The notes beneath the pieces were generated by a model that ran no database searches, was not told the DNA's origin, and saw only the letters and a program-made list of their open reading frames with translations. The position numbers and the translations under genes are program-made. Of a stretch of DNA of 64,000 nucleotides, positions 16,783 through 26,100 are shown piece after piece (within the stretch, counting starts at the first letter, position 1; the number at the start of each line of letters is the position of its first letter). Source of the stretch: Jeongeupia chitinilytica (GTDB taxonomy: Bacteria; Pseudomonadota; Gammaproteobacteria; Burkholderiales; Chitinibacteraceae). The stretch spans positions 186,001 through 250,000 of the forward strand of contig NZ_BMYO01000004.1 in the NCBI RefSeq assembly GCF_014652315.1, in the 5' to 3' direction.

Positions 16783-17220
16783 ATGCCGATACCCGCCTCA
16801 CCCCAACGCGGCGCCGCTGCACTTGAGTTCGCATTGACACTACCGCTGCTGCTCATACTGATCTACGGCTTGGCCGCTTATTCGATGTTGTTCGTTTTGC
16901 AGCAGCAGCTGACGCTGGCCGCAGCCGAAGGCGGTCGCGCGGCGATGCGCTTTGCCAGCTCGACTACTGCACGCGACTCGGCAATCACCGCCGCAATCCG
17001 GCAAGGCGTCAGCGGTTGGCCAACCGCAAGGCAAAACCTCGTCAATGTTCAGATACGACCTGCAGGCGGTGCATGCCCTGCCAATCTGACCTGCCTTGCC
17101 ATCGTCGTCACCTATCCGTATGCCGCGCAGCCGATCCTGCCGTCAATGTTCGGCCTGCCCTATCCGACCACGCTCAGCAGCCAGGCCGCCGTCCAGCTTG
17201 ACCAGCTGGTGCTCAACTGA
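16783..17220 (+). CDS. tadE: TadE-like pseudopilin
   Basis: Minor pilin-like protein of the Tad system, 145 residues. The N-terminus has RGAAALEFALTLPLLLILIYG, where Glu lies five residues after the likely G/A cleavage site, then a hydrophobic helix. The remainder is a small periplasmic domain with two cysteines (GGACPANLTC). TadE and TadF are processed by the same peptidase as Flp and help pilus assembly. The start ATG at 16783 has an AGGGA site. It is followed 12 bases later by cpaB. Only one TadE/F gene is present in this locus. Confidence 0.88.
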   Translation: MPIPASPQRGAAALEFALTLPLLLILIYGLAAYSMLFVLQQQLTLAAAEGGRAAMRFASSTTARDSAITAAIRQGVSGWPTARQNLVNVQIRPAGGACPANLTCLAIVVTYPYAAQPILPSMFGLPYPTTLSSQAAVQLDQLVLN

Positions 17221-17232
17221 GGGAGTGCGCTC

Positions 17233-18099
17233 ATGTCGACCCGACTCAAACGCACCGCATACGGTCTGGGGACCGCCGGCCTCGCGCTCATGGGCTTTGC
17301 AATGGGGGCGCGCTGGTCGGCATCGCACCAGCCGGCCCCCCCGCCAGCACAGCACTATGCCGTCGTGCAGGCCAGCGCCAACCTGATTCCCGGTCAGCCC
17401 GTGACCGTCGAACAGGTGCGGACAAGCCAGCAGCCCGTCGCAATGCCCGGAGCCCTGACCACGGCCGAAGCCGCGATCGGCCGCCTGCCTGCACACAGCA
17501 TCAGCGCCGGTGCCGTGCTCACGGAAGGCGACTTTTCGGTGCCCGGTTTTGCCGAAATGCTCGGGCCGGAAGAGCGCGCGCTGGCGCTGGCGGTCGACGA
17601 GGTCAAGGCGGTCGGCAACCGGCTCCAGCCGGGCGATCGTGTCGATGTTTACGTGGCGCTGCGACGCGACGACCAGGAAGTACTGCACAGCGAGGCCAAC
17701 CGGCTGCTGTCCGACATCCGCGTGCTTGCCTTCGGCCCCAAGGCCGTCGGCGCCAGGAACGAGCCGGCGCTCCCCGCCGGCAATGATGGCGGGCAGAACG
17801 ACAAGGCCCGTTCTGCGGTACTGGCCGTTCCGGCGGGCTCGGTCGGCGACCTGATTCTCGGCCAGCAGCATGGCCAGCTGACGCTGGTATTGCGGGCGCC
17901 CGGTGCGACAACCGATACCGCAGCCGTACGCACCGTGGCCGAGCTCGCCGGCTCGCCGACGCGCGCCTTGCCGCTGCGCACGGTCGCCCCCCCGCCGGTC
18001 CGGCAGGTTGCCACGGCCGAGCGCGCCGCGCCTGTCCAGGCAGCACAGAACAACAACGAATCCGGCGTGGAGGTGATCCGTGGCAAGGGACAACCATAA
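17233..18099 (+). CDS. cpaB: Flp pilus assembly protein CpaB/RcpC
   Basis: Periplasmic component associated with the secretin of the Tad system, 288 residues. An N-terminal signal/anchor helix (about 8-28) precedes an SAF domain (about 42-105: VQASANLIPGQPVTVEQVR ... LPAHSISAGAVL). A RcpC-type domain follows, with LALAVDEVKAVGNRLQPGDRVDVYVALR. The last 50 residues are low-complexity Ala/Pro/Gln. The ribosome site and GTG start of rcpA lie within its 3' end (20-base overlap). Confidence 0.93.
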   Translation: MSTRLKRTAYGLGTAGLALMGFAMGARWSASHQPAPPPAQHYAVVQASANLIPGQPVTVEQVRTSQQPVAMPGALTTAEAAIGRLPAHSISAGAVLTEGDFSVPGFAEMLGPEERALALAVDEVKAVGNRLQPGDRVDVYVALRRDDQEVLHSEANRLLSDIRVLAFGPKAVGARNEPALPAGNDGGQNDKARSAVLAVPAGSVGDLILGQQHGQLTLVLRAPGATTDTAAVRTVAELAGSPTRALPLRTVAPPPVRQVATAERAAPVQAAQNNNESGVEVIRGKGQP

Positions 18100-19387
18100 C
18101 GGCCTGATGCTGGCCTGCACCGGACTGATGCTGGTTGCCGCGGTCGCACACGCCGACGAGGGCACGCTGAGCATCCACGTCGGCGACATGCAGGTTGTGC
18201 CGATCCAGAAGCTGCAGCGGGTCGCCGTCGCCAACCCGAACATCGCCGATGTGCTCACCCCCAAACAGCGGGACAGCCTGCTGGTCGAGGGGCGAACGCC
18301 CGGTGAAACCACCATTCTGCTCTGGCAGCAGGGTCAGTCTCAGCCGCGGCGCATCAACGTCAAGGTCAGTGCGCGCGCGCCGAGCGACACCAGCCCCGGC
18401 GTGAACTGGCACAGCGACGGCAGTCGCCAGATGCTTGACGGCGAGATCGACGACGTTGCCCGGCACAGCCAGTTTGTCGGCGGGCTCGGCAAGGACATCA
18501 ACGACCGGACCGTGCTGCCCTCCGGCGGCGCGGTACAGGTCGACATCCGTGTCGTCGAGTTCTCGCGGCACACGCTGGCCGCGGTCGGGCTCAACCTCAG
18601 CGTACTCAAGACCAGCTCGGGCTTCTCGTTCGGTTCGTTCACGCCGGGTTCGCTCAACAAGGTAACGCAGAACGGCGATCTGCTGAACTTCGACAGCTCG
18701 GCGCCGATTGCCTCGGCCTTCAACCTCATCGCCCGCAAGGTCACCGGCAACTGGGACATCAGCGGCGCGCTCAGCCTGCTCGAATCGAACGGCTACGTGC
18801 AGGTGCTGGCCGAGCCGAGCCTGGTCGCGCTGTCCGGCCAGACGGCCACCTTTCTCGCCGGCGGCGAACTGCCGATCCCGGTCGCGCAGACACTGGGGAC
18901 GGTGTCGATCGAATGGAAGAAGTTCGGTATCGGCCTCGCCTTCTCGCCGACGGTGATCAACAAGCAGCGCATCGCCCTCAAGGTCGCACCGGAAGCCAGC
19001 GAGCTCGACTATTCGCGCGCCATCCTGCTCAACGGCACCGCCGTACCGTCGGTGGTCACGCGGCGCGCCGACACCACGGTCGAACTCGGCGACGGCGAGA
19101 GCTTCGTCATTGGCGGACTGGTGTCGCGCAACCTGCGCAAGAACGTCGACAAGGTCCCCGGCCTTGGCGACATCCCGATTCTCGGCGCCTTCTTCAAACG
19201 GCTCGAGGACGAGCGCGAGGATCGCGAACTGCTGATCGTTGTCACCCCCCATCTCGTTTCGCCGATCGCCCGCGACGCCAGCAAGCCGCCGCTGCCCGGC
19301 GAAAACAGCGGCATCACCACTTCGATCTGGCAGCTCTGGCTGGTCGGCCTCGGCAAGGATCGGCAACTCACGGGGTTCTCGCAATGA
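18080..19387 (+). CDS. rcpA: Tad secretin RcpA/CpaC
   Basis: Outer-membrane secretin through which the Flp pilus exits, 435 residues. A signal peptide (about 1-25, ending AVAHA) is followed by the N-terminal pilus/BON-like domain (about 30-100, IQKLQRVAVANPNIADV). The type II/III secretin core covers about 180-390, with the VPGLGDIPILGAFFK signature near its end. It begins with GTG at 18080, preceded by GGAGGTGA inside cpaB. Its stop overlaps the tadZ start (ATGA). The order cpaB-rcpA-tadZ-tadA-tadB-tadC-tadD is the standard Tad order. Confidence 0.95.
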   Translation: MARDNHNGLMLACTGLMLVAAVAHADEGTLSIHVGDMQVVPIQKLQRVAVANPNIADVLTPKQRDSLLVEGRTPGETTILLWQQGQSQPRRINVKVSARAPSDTSPGVNWHSDGSRQMLDGEIDDVARHSQFVGGLGKDINDRTVLPSGGAVQVDIRVVEFSRHTLAAVGLNLSVLKTSSGFSFGSFTPGSLNKVTQNGDLLNFDSSAPIASAFNLIARKVTGNWDISGALSLLESNGYVQVLAEPSLVALSGQTATFLAGGELPIPVAQTLGTVSIEWKKFGIGLAFSPTVINKQRIALKVAPEASELDYSRAILLNGTAVPSVVTRRADTTVELGDGESFVIGGLVSRNLRKNVDKVPGLGDIPILGAFFKRLEDEREDRELLIVVTPHLVSPIARDASKPPLPGENSGITTSIWQLWLVGLGKDRQLTGFSQ

Positions 19388-20613
19388 ACATGGCCCAGAC
19401 ACCGCTCGGCTCCGCCATCGGCAGTGGCGCCTACACCTTCCTGCTGTATTCGGACGACACGCTGCTGGCCGACCGGCTCGACCGTGCCCTGACGGCAATC
19501 GGCGTCGTGCTGTCGCGCCATGGCGATATCGGCGACCTGATCCGCGAAGTCAGCCTGCTCGGCCCGGATGCGGTGCTGCTGGTGTTCGACGAGCACAGCA
19601 CGCAATCGCACGACGTCGCCAAGCAGCTGGCCGAGTTCTATCCCTCGCTCGCGCTGATCGGCGTCGGCACACCGACCGAAGCCGCGATGCACTCGGCACT
19701 CAAGGCCGGGGTCGAGGAGTTCATCGATGTCGGCAACCTCGCGCTGGCCAGCAGCATCGTCTACGACACGCTGTGCCAGCACGACGACGGCCAGCCGCAG
19801 CAGAACGGCTGCCCGCTGATTGCCCTCGTCGGCGCACGTCAGGGCATGGGCACCAGCAGTGTGGCGACCGAGCTGGCTCTGCGCATGAAGGCCAGGCTCG
19901 GTGACGATGAAGTGCTGCTGCTCGATTGCGGTGCGCCGGTACGCGATTGCAGCCTTTACCTCGGCCTCGAGCCGGAACTCGACATGCTCGGCGCCGTACA
20001 CAATCTGGCCCGCTTCGACCGGATGATGCTGCAGACGGCGTTTTCCCGCCATGCACAGGGGCTCGCCGTCCTGCCGCTGCCTGCCGGCATCGAGGAACGC
20101 AACGAGATCGGAACCGCCGACGCCTTGCGGCTGTTCCGGATCCTGCGTTCGTACTTCCGTGTCGTCGTCGTCGACCTCGGCTTCAGCCCCGATCCCTTGC
20201 TCGCGCAGCATCTGGTGCGCAGCGCCGATTCCGTGCTGCTGGTGTGCGAACAGGGCATCAGCGGCCTCAAGGCCAGCCTCGACTACCTGAGCCAGTGCGA
20301 GGCGGCCGGTTTCGGCACGTCGAACTGGCGGGTGGTCATCAACCGCTATGCCGGCGATCGCGCCGTCAACGCCGAACACCTGGCCCACCGCTTCGGCCTG
20401 CCACTGGCCGCCGTGCTACCGCACGATGCGGCCGCGCTCAACGATGCGCAGAGTTTCGGCAAGCCGCTGTCGTCGCAGGGTAAACTCGGGCGGGAGCTGG
20501 ATTCCCTGGCAACACAGCTACTCGCCGAACTCGGGCTCGGTGGTGGTGGCAAGCACGCCGAATCGCTGAGCTTGCGCCTGTCCCGGCTGTTCGTGAAAAC
20601 GGAAACGGCATGA
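19384..20613 (+). CDS. tadZ: TadZ/CpaE-like pilus localisation ATPase-like protein
   Basis: A MinD/ParA-fold protein thought to place the Tad machine at its site in the cell, 409 residues. The N-terminal 130 residues form a receiver-like domain (YTFLLYSDDTLLADRL, LLVFDEHS). The ATPase-like domain follows. Its P-loop reads GARQGMGTSS (about 150-159), so the canonical Lys before Thr/Ser is replaced by Thr. The Walker B-like VVVVDLGFSPDP and VLLVCEQGISGLKASLDYL are kept. Weak or no ATP hydrolysis is therefore likely. Four-base overlaps join it to rcpA and tadA. Confidence 0.92.
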   Translation: MNMAQTPLGSAIGSGAYTFLLYSDDTLLADRLDRALTAIGVVLSRHGDIGDLIREVSLLGPDAVLLVFDEHSTQSHDVAKQLAEFYPSLALIGVGTPTEAAMHSALKAGVEEFIDVGNLALASSIVYDTLCQHDDGQPQQNGCPLIALVGARQGMGTSSVATELALRMKARLGDDEVLLLDCGAPVRDCSLYLGLEPELDMLGAVHNLARFDRMMLQTAFSRHAQGLAVLPLPAGIEERNEIGTADALRLFRILRSYFRVVVVDLGFSPDPLLAQHLVRSADSVLLVCEQGISGLKASLDYLSQCEAAGFGTSNWRVVINRYAGDRAVNAEHLAHRFGLPLAAVLPHDAAALNDAQSFGKPLSSQGKLGRELDSLATQLLAELGLGGGGKHAESLSLRLSRLFVKTETA

Positions 20614-21863
20614 CCGCATCGACCAGCGGCTTTCTCGGCAGCCCCGAGTTCGAGCGCATCCAGTACGCGGCGCACGATTTCCTGATCGACCGGATCACCG
20701 AGCTCGGCAGCAGCTTTGCCGACTGGCCGCGAGACCGCTTGATCCGGGTGGTGCGGCAGGAGGTCAGCCTCTTCGTCGCCAGCCGGCAGGTGGCGATCAA
20801 CGAGCGCGAAGTCACCGCCATTGCCGATGCGCTGATCAAGGAGCTGATCGGCTACGGCCCCATCGAGGACCTGCTCAACGACGACTCGGTCGAGGACATC
20901 CTCATCAACGGCCCGCACTCGGTCGTCGTCTCGCGCCGCGGCGTGCTGACCAAGGAGGCGGTGCGCTTCCGCGACAACGAGCATCTGGTCGGCTTCCTGC
21001 GTCGCCTGCTGGCGCCGCTCGGCCGGCGGCTCGACGAATCGAGCCCGATGGTCGATGCCCGCCTGCCCAGCGGCGGCCGCCTCAATGCCATCATCCCGCC
21101 GCTTGCCGTCGATGGTGCTGCAGTCTCGATCCGCAAGTTCCACAGCGGCTTCTACACCGGCGAGCGGATGGTCGAGGCCGGCGCACTGTCGCCCGAATTG
21201 CTCGACTTCCTCGCCTATGCCGTCCGCCAGCGCTGCAACCTGCTGGTGATCGGCGGAACCAGCAGCGGCAAGACGTCGATGCTGAACGTGCTGTCGAATT
21301 ACATCCCGGCCGGCGAGCGCGTCATCACGATCGAGGACACCGCCGAGCTCGACCTGCAGCACCCGCACGTCGTGAAGCTCGAAAGCCGGCCTGGCGGCTA
21401 TGAAGGTGCCGGACAGGTGACGATTCGCGATCTGGTGCGCAACAGCCTGCGCATGCGCCCCGACCGCATCGTCGTCGGCGAAGTCCGCGGCGCCGAGGTC
21501 CTGGAAATGCTTCAGGCCATGAGCACCGGCCACGACGGTTCGATGGGCACGCTGCATGCCAGCTCGGCGCTCGACGCGCTGTACCGGCTGGAAATGCTCG
21601 CCGGTTTTGCCGGTTTCACCGGCAGCGATCTGAGCCTGCGGCGCCAGGTGGCCAGTGCCGTCGACCTGATCGTCCAGGTCGGCCGGCTGGCCGACGGTCG
21701 CCGGCGCATGCTCGCGGTCACCGAGGTCACCGGCATGAATCAGGACATGGTGGCGATGCAGGAACTGTTCCGCTATTCGGCGTCGCCGGCGCCGCACTGG
21801 GAGCGCACCGACGCGCGCATCCACAACGGCAAGCTGCTCGCCTGGGAGCGCATCCATGCTTAG
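20610..21863 (+). CDS. tadA: Tad motor ATPase TadA/CpaF
   Basis: Hexameric secretion ATPase that powers Flp pilus assembly (and often retraction), 417 residues. An N-terminal helical domain carries GYGPIEDLLNDDSVEDILING. The ATPase core follows: Walker A GGTSSGKTS at 215-223, the Asp box TIEDTAELDL, Walker B RIVVGEVRG at about 286-294, and the His box STGHDGSMGTLHA. All expected residues are present. It overlaps tadZ by four and tadB by eight bases. Confidence 0.97.
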   Translation: MTASTSGFLGSPEFERIQYAAHDFLIDRITELGSSFADWPRDRLIRVVRQEVSLFVASRQVAINEREVTAIADALIKELIGYGPIEDLLNDDSVEDILINGPHSVVVSRRGVLTKEAVRFRDNEHLVGFLRRLLAPLGRRLDESSPMVDARLPSGGRLNAIIPPLAVDGAAVSIRKFHSGFYTGERMVEAGALSPELLDFLAYAVRQRCNLLVIGGTSSGKTSMLNVLSNYIPAGERVITIEDTAELDLQHPHVVKLESRPGGYEGAGQVTIRDLVRNSLRMRPDRIVVGEVRGAEVLEMLQAMSTGHDGSMGTLHASSALDALYRLEMLAGFAGFTGSDLSLRRQVASAVDLIVQVGRLADGRRRMLAVTEVTGMNQDMVAMQELFRYSASPAPHWERTDARIHNGKLLAWERIHA

Positions 21864-22734
21864 CCTGCTCGTGCTCGCCGGCATCCTCTGCCTCGGTGGT
21901 GCCGCAGCCTGCCTCTGGCTGATCGACCGGCGCGAGCGCGTGCTGCAGCGGCGTCTGGCCCGTCGCGGCCAGACGGGCGACCCGGCACTGCCGACCCGCA
22001 GCGTCCGGGCCCGCTGGCAGCTCTGGCTGCTGGCGCGACAGGACGAGCTGCCGCGCTACTGGGCCGCGTGGCTGCTGCTGTTGCCGTTGTCCGGCCTGAT
22101 CGCCCAGCACCTTTTGGCCGGTCCGGCCGGGCTCATCGCTGCCGCCCTGGCACTGGCGCTGCTGGTCGGGCTGCAGGCCTATCGCGCGGCCCAGCAACGC
22201 CAGCGCGCCATCCTGCAACTGCCGGCACTGCTCGACGGACTCGCCCGGCTCGCCTCCGTCGGCCAGAGCCTGCCGCTGGCCTTCGGCAAGATTCTGGACG
22301 ACACGCCCAGCCCCCTCGCGAAGATGCTCCAGCGGGCGCAGGCGCTGCACTCGGCCGGGATCGAACTCGATGCGGCGCTGCGGCAAGTGGCCACGTCGTA
22401 CCGGATCAGCGAATTCAACCTGCTGGCCGCCGCGATGAAGGTGGCGATGCACTACGGCGGGCAGCCGGAAAAACTGGTCAACCGCATCGCGACGGTGCTG
22501 CGCGCGCGACAGGCAGCGCACGAGGAGCTGCTGGCGCTGACCTCGGAAGTCCGGCTGTCGGCCTGGGTGCTCGGTCTCGCACCGCTGGCCATCGGCGTGG
22601 TGATGGGCATGCTGAACCGCGATTACATGAGCGTGCTGTTCAACGATCCGAGCGGGCAGCGGATGCTGATGGTCGTCGTGGTCCTGCAGGTCTTCGGCGC
22701 ATTCTTCCTTTACCGGCTGGCCAAGCGCGTCTAG
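21856..22734 (+). CDS. tadB: Tad inner-membrane platform protein TadB
   Basis: A polytopic GspF-domain protein, 292 residues, forming with TadC the inner-membrane platform that TadA drives. There is an N-terminal helix (1-20), two helices around 75-112, the T2SSF domain (about 118-250, LPALLDGLARLASVGQSLPLAF), and a C-terminal helix pair ending at residue 288. It starts within the end of tadA and is followed 11 bases later by tadC, whose AGGAG site overlaps the tadB stop codon. Confidence 0.93.
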   Translation: MLSLLVLAGILCLGGAAACLWLIDRRERVLQRRLARRGQTGDPALPTRSVRARWQLWLLARQDELPRYWAAWLLLLPLSGLIAQHLLAGPAGLIAAALALALLVGLQAYRAAQQRQRAILQLPALLDGLARLASVGQSLPLAFGKILDDTPSPLAKMLQRAQALHSAGIELDAALRQVATSYRISEFNLLAAAMKVAMHYGGQPEKLVNRIATVLRARQAAHEELLALTSEVRLSAWVLGLAPLAIGVVMGMLNRDYMSVLFNDPSGQRMLMVVVVLQVFGAFFLYRLAKRV

Positions 22735-22745
22735 GAGTGACCGAC

Positions 22746-23648
22746 ATGCTCAATGCCGTTTTCCTGCTCGCCTGGATCTTCCTGTTGCTGGCCGTCGTGC
22801 TGACCGGACTGGTCCTGGTCCGCGACCTGCGCATCGAACGCCAGCTGTTCCAGCGCCTGCCACTCCGCGCCAGCCCGGTGCAGTCCGAACGGCGCTCGCG
22901 GCTCAGCAGGCTGGCCCGTCGGCTGGTGCAGGATCCGCAAGCACTGCGCCACATGCAGCCGACCCGCAAGCTCCTGTCCGCCGCGGGGTTCCGGAACGAA
23001 ACCGACTACTACAACTATCTCGTTTTCCGCATCGCACTGCCGGTACTGCTCGGTGCGCTTGTCGTGGCCGTGCTCGGCGTGCAGCACAATTTCACGCTGC
23101 TGGGCGCGGCCGGCGCCACCATCGTCGGCGTCCTGTTGCCCGAGCGCCTGTTGCGCATCCGGGTCCGCCAGCGCGTGACCTCGGCCAGCAAGGAACTGCT
23201 GCTGCTGATCGACCTGCTGCGCATGCTGCAGGGGTCGGGCATGGGCGTCGGCCAGTCGCTGCTGGTCGTTGCCGACGAATTCCGCCTGGTACTGCCGGTG
23301 CTGGCACCGGAACTCGCATTGGCCAACCAGCGCTATCAGGGCGGCCGCGACCGGCGCGAATCGCTCGAACCGCTTGCCACCCTGTTCGCGTCCGCCGACT
23401 TCTCCGCGCTGGCGCAACTGATGGACCGGCTCGAACGCTATGGTGGAGCCGCCGAAGAGCCGCTGGCCAAATTCGGGGAGCGGCTGCTCGAACAGCAGCG
23501 CATGCAGTTGAAAACGCTGATCGGCCAGCTCACCGTCAAGATGACCGGTGTGATGGTGCTGTTCATGTTTCCGGCGCTGTTCATCCTCCTGGCCGGACCC
23601 GGCATGCTCTCGCTCGTCCACACCCTGCAACACGCCGGAGGCCGCTGA
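22746..23648 (+). CDS. tadC: Tad inner-membrane platform protein TadC
   Basis: Second GspF-type platform subunit, 300 residues: N-terminal helix (about 4-25), a helix pair near 95-135, the T2SSF domain with LLIDLLRMLQGSGMGVGQSL and LIGQLTVKMTGVMVLFMFPALFILLAGPG at the C-terminus. The start ATG at 22746 follows AGGAG at 22732-22736; the much longer upstream open frame overlaps tadB out of frame and is not used. The stop overlaps the tadD start by one base. Confidence 0.93.
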   Translation: MLNAVFLLAWIFLLLAVVLTGLVLVRDLRIERQLFQRLPLRASPVQSERRSRLSRLARRLVQDPQALRHMQPTRKLLSAAGFRNETDYYNYLVFRIALPVLLGALVVAVLGVQHNFTLLGAAGATIVGVLLPERLLRIRVRQRVTSASKELLLLIDLLRMLQGSGMGVGQSLLVVADEFRLVLPVLAPELALANQRYQGGRDRRESLEPLATLFASADFSALAQLMDRLERYGGAAEEPLAKFGERLLEQQRMQLKTLIGQLTVKMTGVMVLFMFPALFILLAGPGMLSLVHTLQHAGGR

Positions 23649-24355
23649 TGATCCGCCCCCTCGCCCCGCTTCTTGTCATCGCGCTCGCAGCGTGCGCCCA
23701 GAATCCGCAACAGGCGCAGCAGCAGATGCTCGACAATCAGGCCCGGCTTGCGGCAACGCAGCCACCGGCCAAAACGGCCGACGCGCGCGGCACCTATGTC
23801 GCGCTGGTCTCGACGCTGCTCGAGCAGAACTCGAACTATGCCGCGCTTTCCCACCTCGATGCGCTGGAAGGCAAATACGGCACCGACCCGCAAACACAGC
23901 TGCTGCGCGCCCGGGCCGAGCGGGCCACGGGCAACACCGACGCCGCACTGCGCCACTACGAACAACTGCTGCAGGGGCCGCAGCGTGCCGCAGCCGAGCA
24001 CGGCCTTGCGCTGATCTACGCCGGCCGTCAGCAGTGGGACGAGGCCCGGCGCCACTTCGACGCCGCCAGCCACGATGCGCCAACCAATCCCTTCATCTGG
24101 AATGACCTCGGCTATCTGGCGCTGATGCGCGGTGACTGGGACACCGCGGCGCAAGCACTGTCGCGCGCGGTCGAACTCGCGCCGAACGAACCGCGCTTCC
24201 GCGCCAACCTCGCCCTGTACCGGCAGCTCAGCACCGGCGCCGTCGATCCGGACATCCCCACCGAGGTCGCCCTGCGCATCCAGGGCGAAGCGCGGTTGTG
24301 GCAACAGCCGGCCGACGGTCTGCAACTGGCGCAGACGCTGAGCCCCACGCCTTAG
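23648..24355 (+). CDS. tadD: TadD-like TPR lipoprotein (pilotin candidate)
   Basis: A 235-residue lipoprotein with signal peptide and lipobox LAAC (Cys16). Three or more TPR-like helix pairs follow at about residues 45-190, for example the FIWNDLGYLALMRGDWDTAAQAL repeat. In the Tad system TadD is needed for pilus biogenesis and is proposed to act as a pilotin for the secretin. It starts in a TGATG junction with tadC. The DUF3613 gene follows after nine bases. Confidence 0.9.
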   Translation: MIRPLAPLLVIALAACAQNPQQAQQQMLDNQARLAATQPPAKTADARGTYVALVSTLLEQNSNYAALSHLDALEGKYGTDPQTQLLRARAERATGNTDAALRHYEQLLQGPQRAAAEHGLALIYAGRQQWDEARRHFDAASHDAPTNPFIWNDLGYLALMRGDWDTAAQALSRAVELAPNEPRFRANLALYRQLSTGAVDPDIPTEVALRIQGEARLWQQPADGLQLAQTLSPTP

Positions 24356-24364
24356 GAGAACACG

Positions 24365-24607
24365 ATGAAATACTGGCCCCTGTTCGTCCTCCTCGCATCG
24401 GCAAGCGCACTCGCCGACGAGCCCGAATACCGTATCGGTGACGCCACCCGTGCCTGGCTCGCCCTTCAGGTCAGCGGCACTGCCGCATCGCCGCTGCCGG
24501 CGCGCTCCGAAGAGGCAGTCAAGGCCTATCAGCGCTACCAGAAGAGCTTCGAAACACCGATGCCGGGTGTCGACGTCAGCGATGTAAAGACTAGCGGGAC
24601 TCGCTGA
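24365..24607 (+). CDS. DUF3613-family small exported protein
   Basis: An 80-residue protein with a cleavable signal peptide (about 1-17, ending SALA) and a short helical domain: GDATRAWLALQVSGTAASPLPARS then EAVKAYQRYQKSF. This matches the DUF3613 family, which is found in tad loci of betaproteobacteria. The function is unknown; the position suggests an accessory periplasmic factor. An AGGAG site precedes the start and its stop overlaps the TadG-like gene start by one base. Confidence 0.8.
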   Translation: MKYWPLFVLLASASALADEPEYRIGDATRAWLALQVSGTAASPLPARSEEAVKAYQRYQKSFETPMPGVDVSDVKTSGTR

Positions 24608-26100
24608 TGTACAAGGAACGCGGCGGCATGATCATTGCCGTTGTCGGCCTGCTGATGCTGGCCGTAGCCGCGCTCGGTGCCATCGACATCGGCCGGATCT
24701 ATGCCGAACGCAGAGAGTTGCAAAAGGTCGCAGATATGGCGGCGATGGCCGCAGCGCAATCGTTGTTCCGCAATCCGCAAGCGGCAGCGCTCGCGAGCGC
24801 CAACGGTAACGGCTTTACGCCGGATGCAACCCGCACACTGAGCTTGACCACCGGACACTGGCAGCCCGGTCAGACCGGCGCACTCCCGGCGAGCCCCGTT
24901 GACGCGGCCCGCGTCGTTGTAAGCAATACGGCATTCAAGCTGTTTTTCATCCCCGGTACTCAGTTGGTCAATGCCGAGGCCACGGCGATCAGTAGTGCCA
25001 GTGCAGCCTTTTCCGTAGGCAGCGGATTGGCAAAAATAGATAGCACCAAACGCAGTGCGCTGAACACGCTGTTCACCACGCTGCTCGGCAAGCCTATTTC
25101 ATTGTCGGTCGCCAGTTACCAAACTCTCGCCGACGCCAGTCTTTCGGTAGGTCAGCTGGCCACCGCGCTTGCTGTTGGCAGCTACGACCAGCTGGTCGGC
25201 ACGCAGGTCAGCTATGAACAGTTGCGACTCGCCGCGATCAGCGCATTGAATACCCAAAGTCCTGCCACCGCATCGTTGCTTCAAACGCTCAACCTCTCCG
25301 GTAGCGGCGGCAACTTCAAACTCATCGACACCCCCTCACAACCGGGGTTGCTCAGCCTCGGTCTCGCCGACAAGACGACCGCCATGAACGCCCAGATCAA
25401 TGTCCTGAATCTTCTCAACACTGCACTTCAGCAATCGAGTCAGAGCCATTTTCTGGATCTGGGACAACAGATCAATTTGCCGCTGGGCGTCGTTACGGTC
25501 ACTGCCGACCTCGGCCTGACGCTGATCGAACCACCGGTGCTGGCCGTTGGCCAACCCGGCAAGGACAGTCAGGGCAACTGGCGGACCCAGGCGCAGACTG
25601 CGCAAACCCGGATCGGTCTGGTTCTGGGAATCAAACCGGCACTGCTGCCGCAAATCGACGTACCGTTAACGCTGACCGTCGCAAGCGCAACTGCATGGCT
25701 GGAATCGGTCCAGTGCACCAGCGGTGGCGCGGCGGATGTCGTCATCGGCGTCAAACCAAGTGTCGCCTGCCAAGGGGCCGGCAACTGCCTTGGCGGCCCG
25801 GCCGGCAGTCTGAGCTTCCATGTGAGCAGCAACGCCGACCTGCCGACCGACCCACCCATGAGTTACTACGGCGGCGCAGGTCTCGGGACCTTGTCGTCGT
25901 TTCTCAGCGGTACGCTGAGCAGCGTCCTCGGTGCATTGGGTGGCGTTGTGGGTGGCCTGCTCGGTGTGATCCTCTCCCCGCTGACCATGGCGCTCGATCC
26001 GGTCATCACCAACCTGCTCAATACACTGGGCGTTCGCCTCAACTATGCCGACGTCACACTGATCAATGTCCAGTGCGGGGGAAGCGGATTGGTGAACTGA
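24607..26100 (+). CDS. tadG: TadG-like putative pilus assembly protein
   Basis: A 497-residue protein with the TadG-type N-terminus: a short cytoplasmic stretch RGGMIIAVVGLLMLAVAALG, then IDIGRIYAERRELQKVADMAAMAAAQ, as in the Flp-assembly TadG-like N-terminal domain. The rest is a large Ala/Ser/Leu-rich periplasmic region without a recognisable von Willebrand A domain. It includes a glycine-rich hydrophobic segment (about 425-460) and four clustered cysteines (at about 363, 388, 393 and 491). It ends the operon at a stop that abuts the convergent DUF3422 gene. The TadG name rests on the N-terminus and position. Confidence 0.82.
   Translation: MYKERGGMIIAVVGLLMLAVAALGAIDIGRIYAERRELQKVADMAAMAAAQSLFRNPQAAALASANGNGFTPDATRTLSLTTGHWQPGQTGALPASPVDAARVVVSNTAFKLFFIPGTQLVNAEATAISSASAAFSVGSGLAKIDSTKRSALNTLFTTLLGKPISLSVASYQTLADASLSVGQLATALAVGSYDQLVGTQVSYEQLRLAAISALNTQSPATASLLQTLNLSGSGGNFKLIDTPSQPGLLSLGLADKTTAMNAQINVLNLLNTALQQSSQSHFLDLGQQINLPLGVVTVTADLGLTLIEPPVLAVGQPGKDSQGNWRTQAQTAQTRIGLVLGIKPALLPQIDVPLTLTVASATAWLESVQCTSGGAADVVIGVKPSVACQGAGNCLGGPAGSLSFHVSSNADLPTDPPMSYYGGAGLGTLSSFLSGTLSSVLGALGGVVGGLLGVILSPLTMALDPVITNLLNTLGVRLNYADVTLINVQCGGSGLVN

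Noticed and set aside
17603..19498. A 631-residue minus-strand open frame opposite cpaB and rcpA
   Set aside because: Shadow frame; the plus-strand genes have full family motifs and coupled starts.
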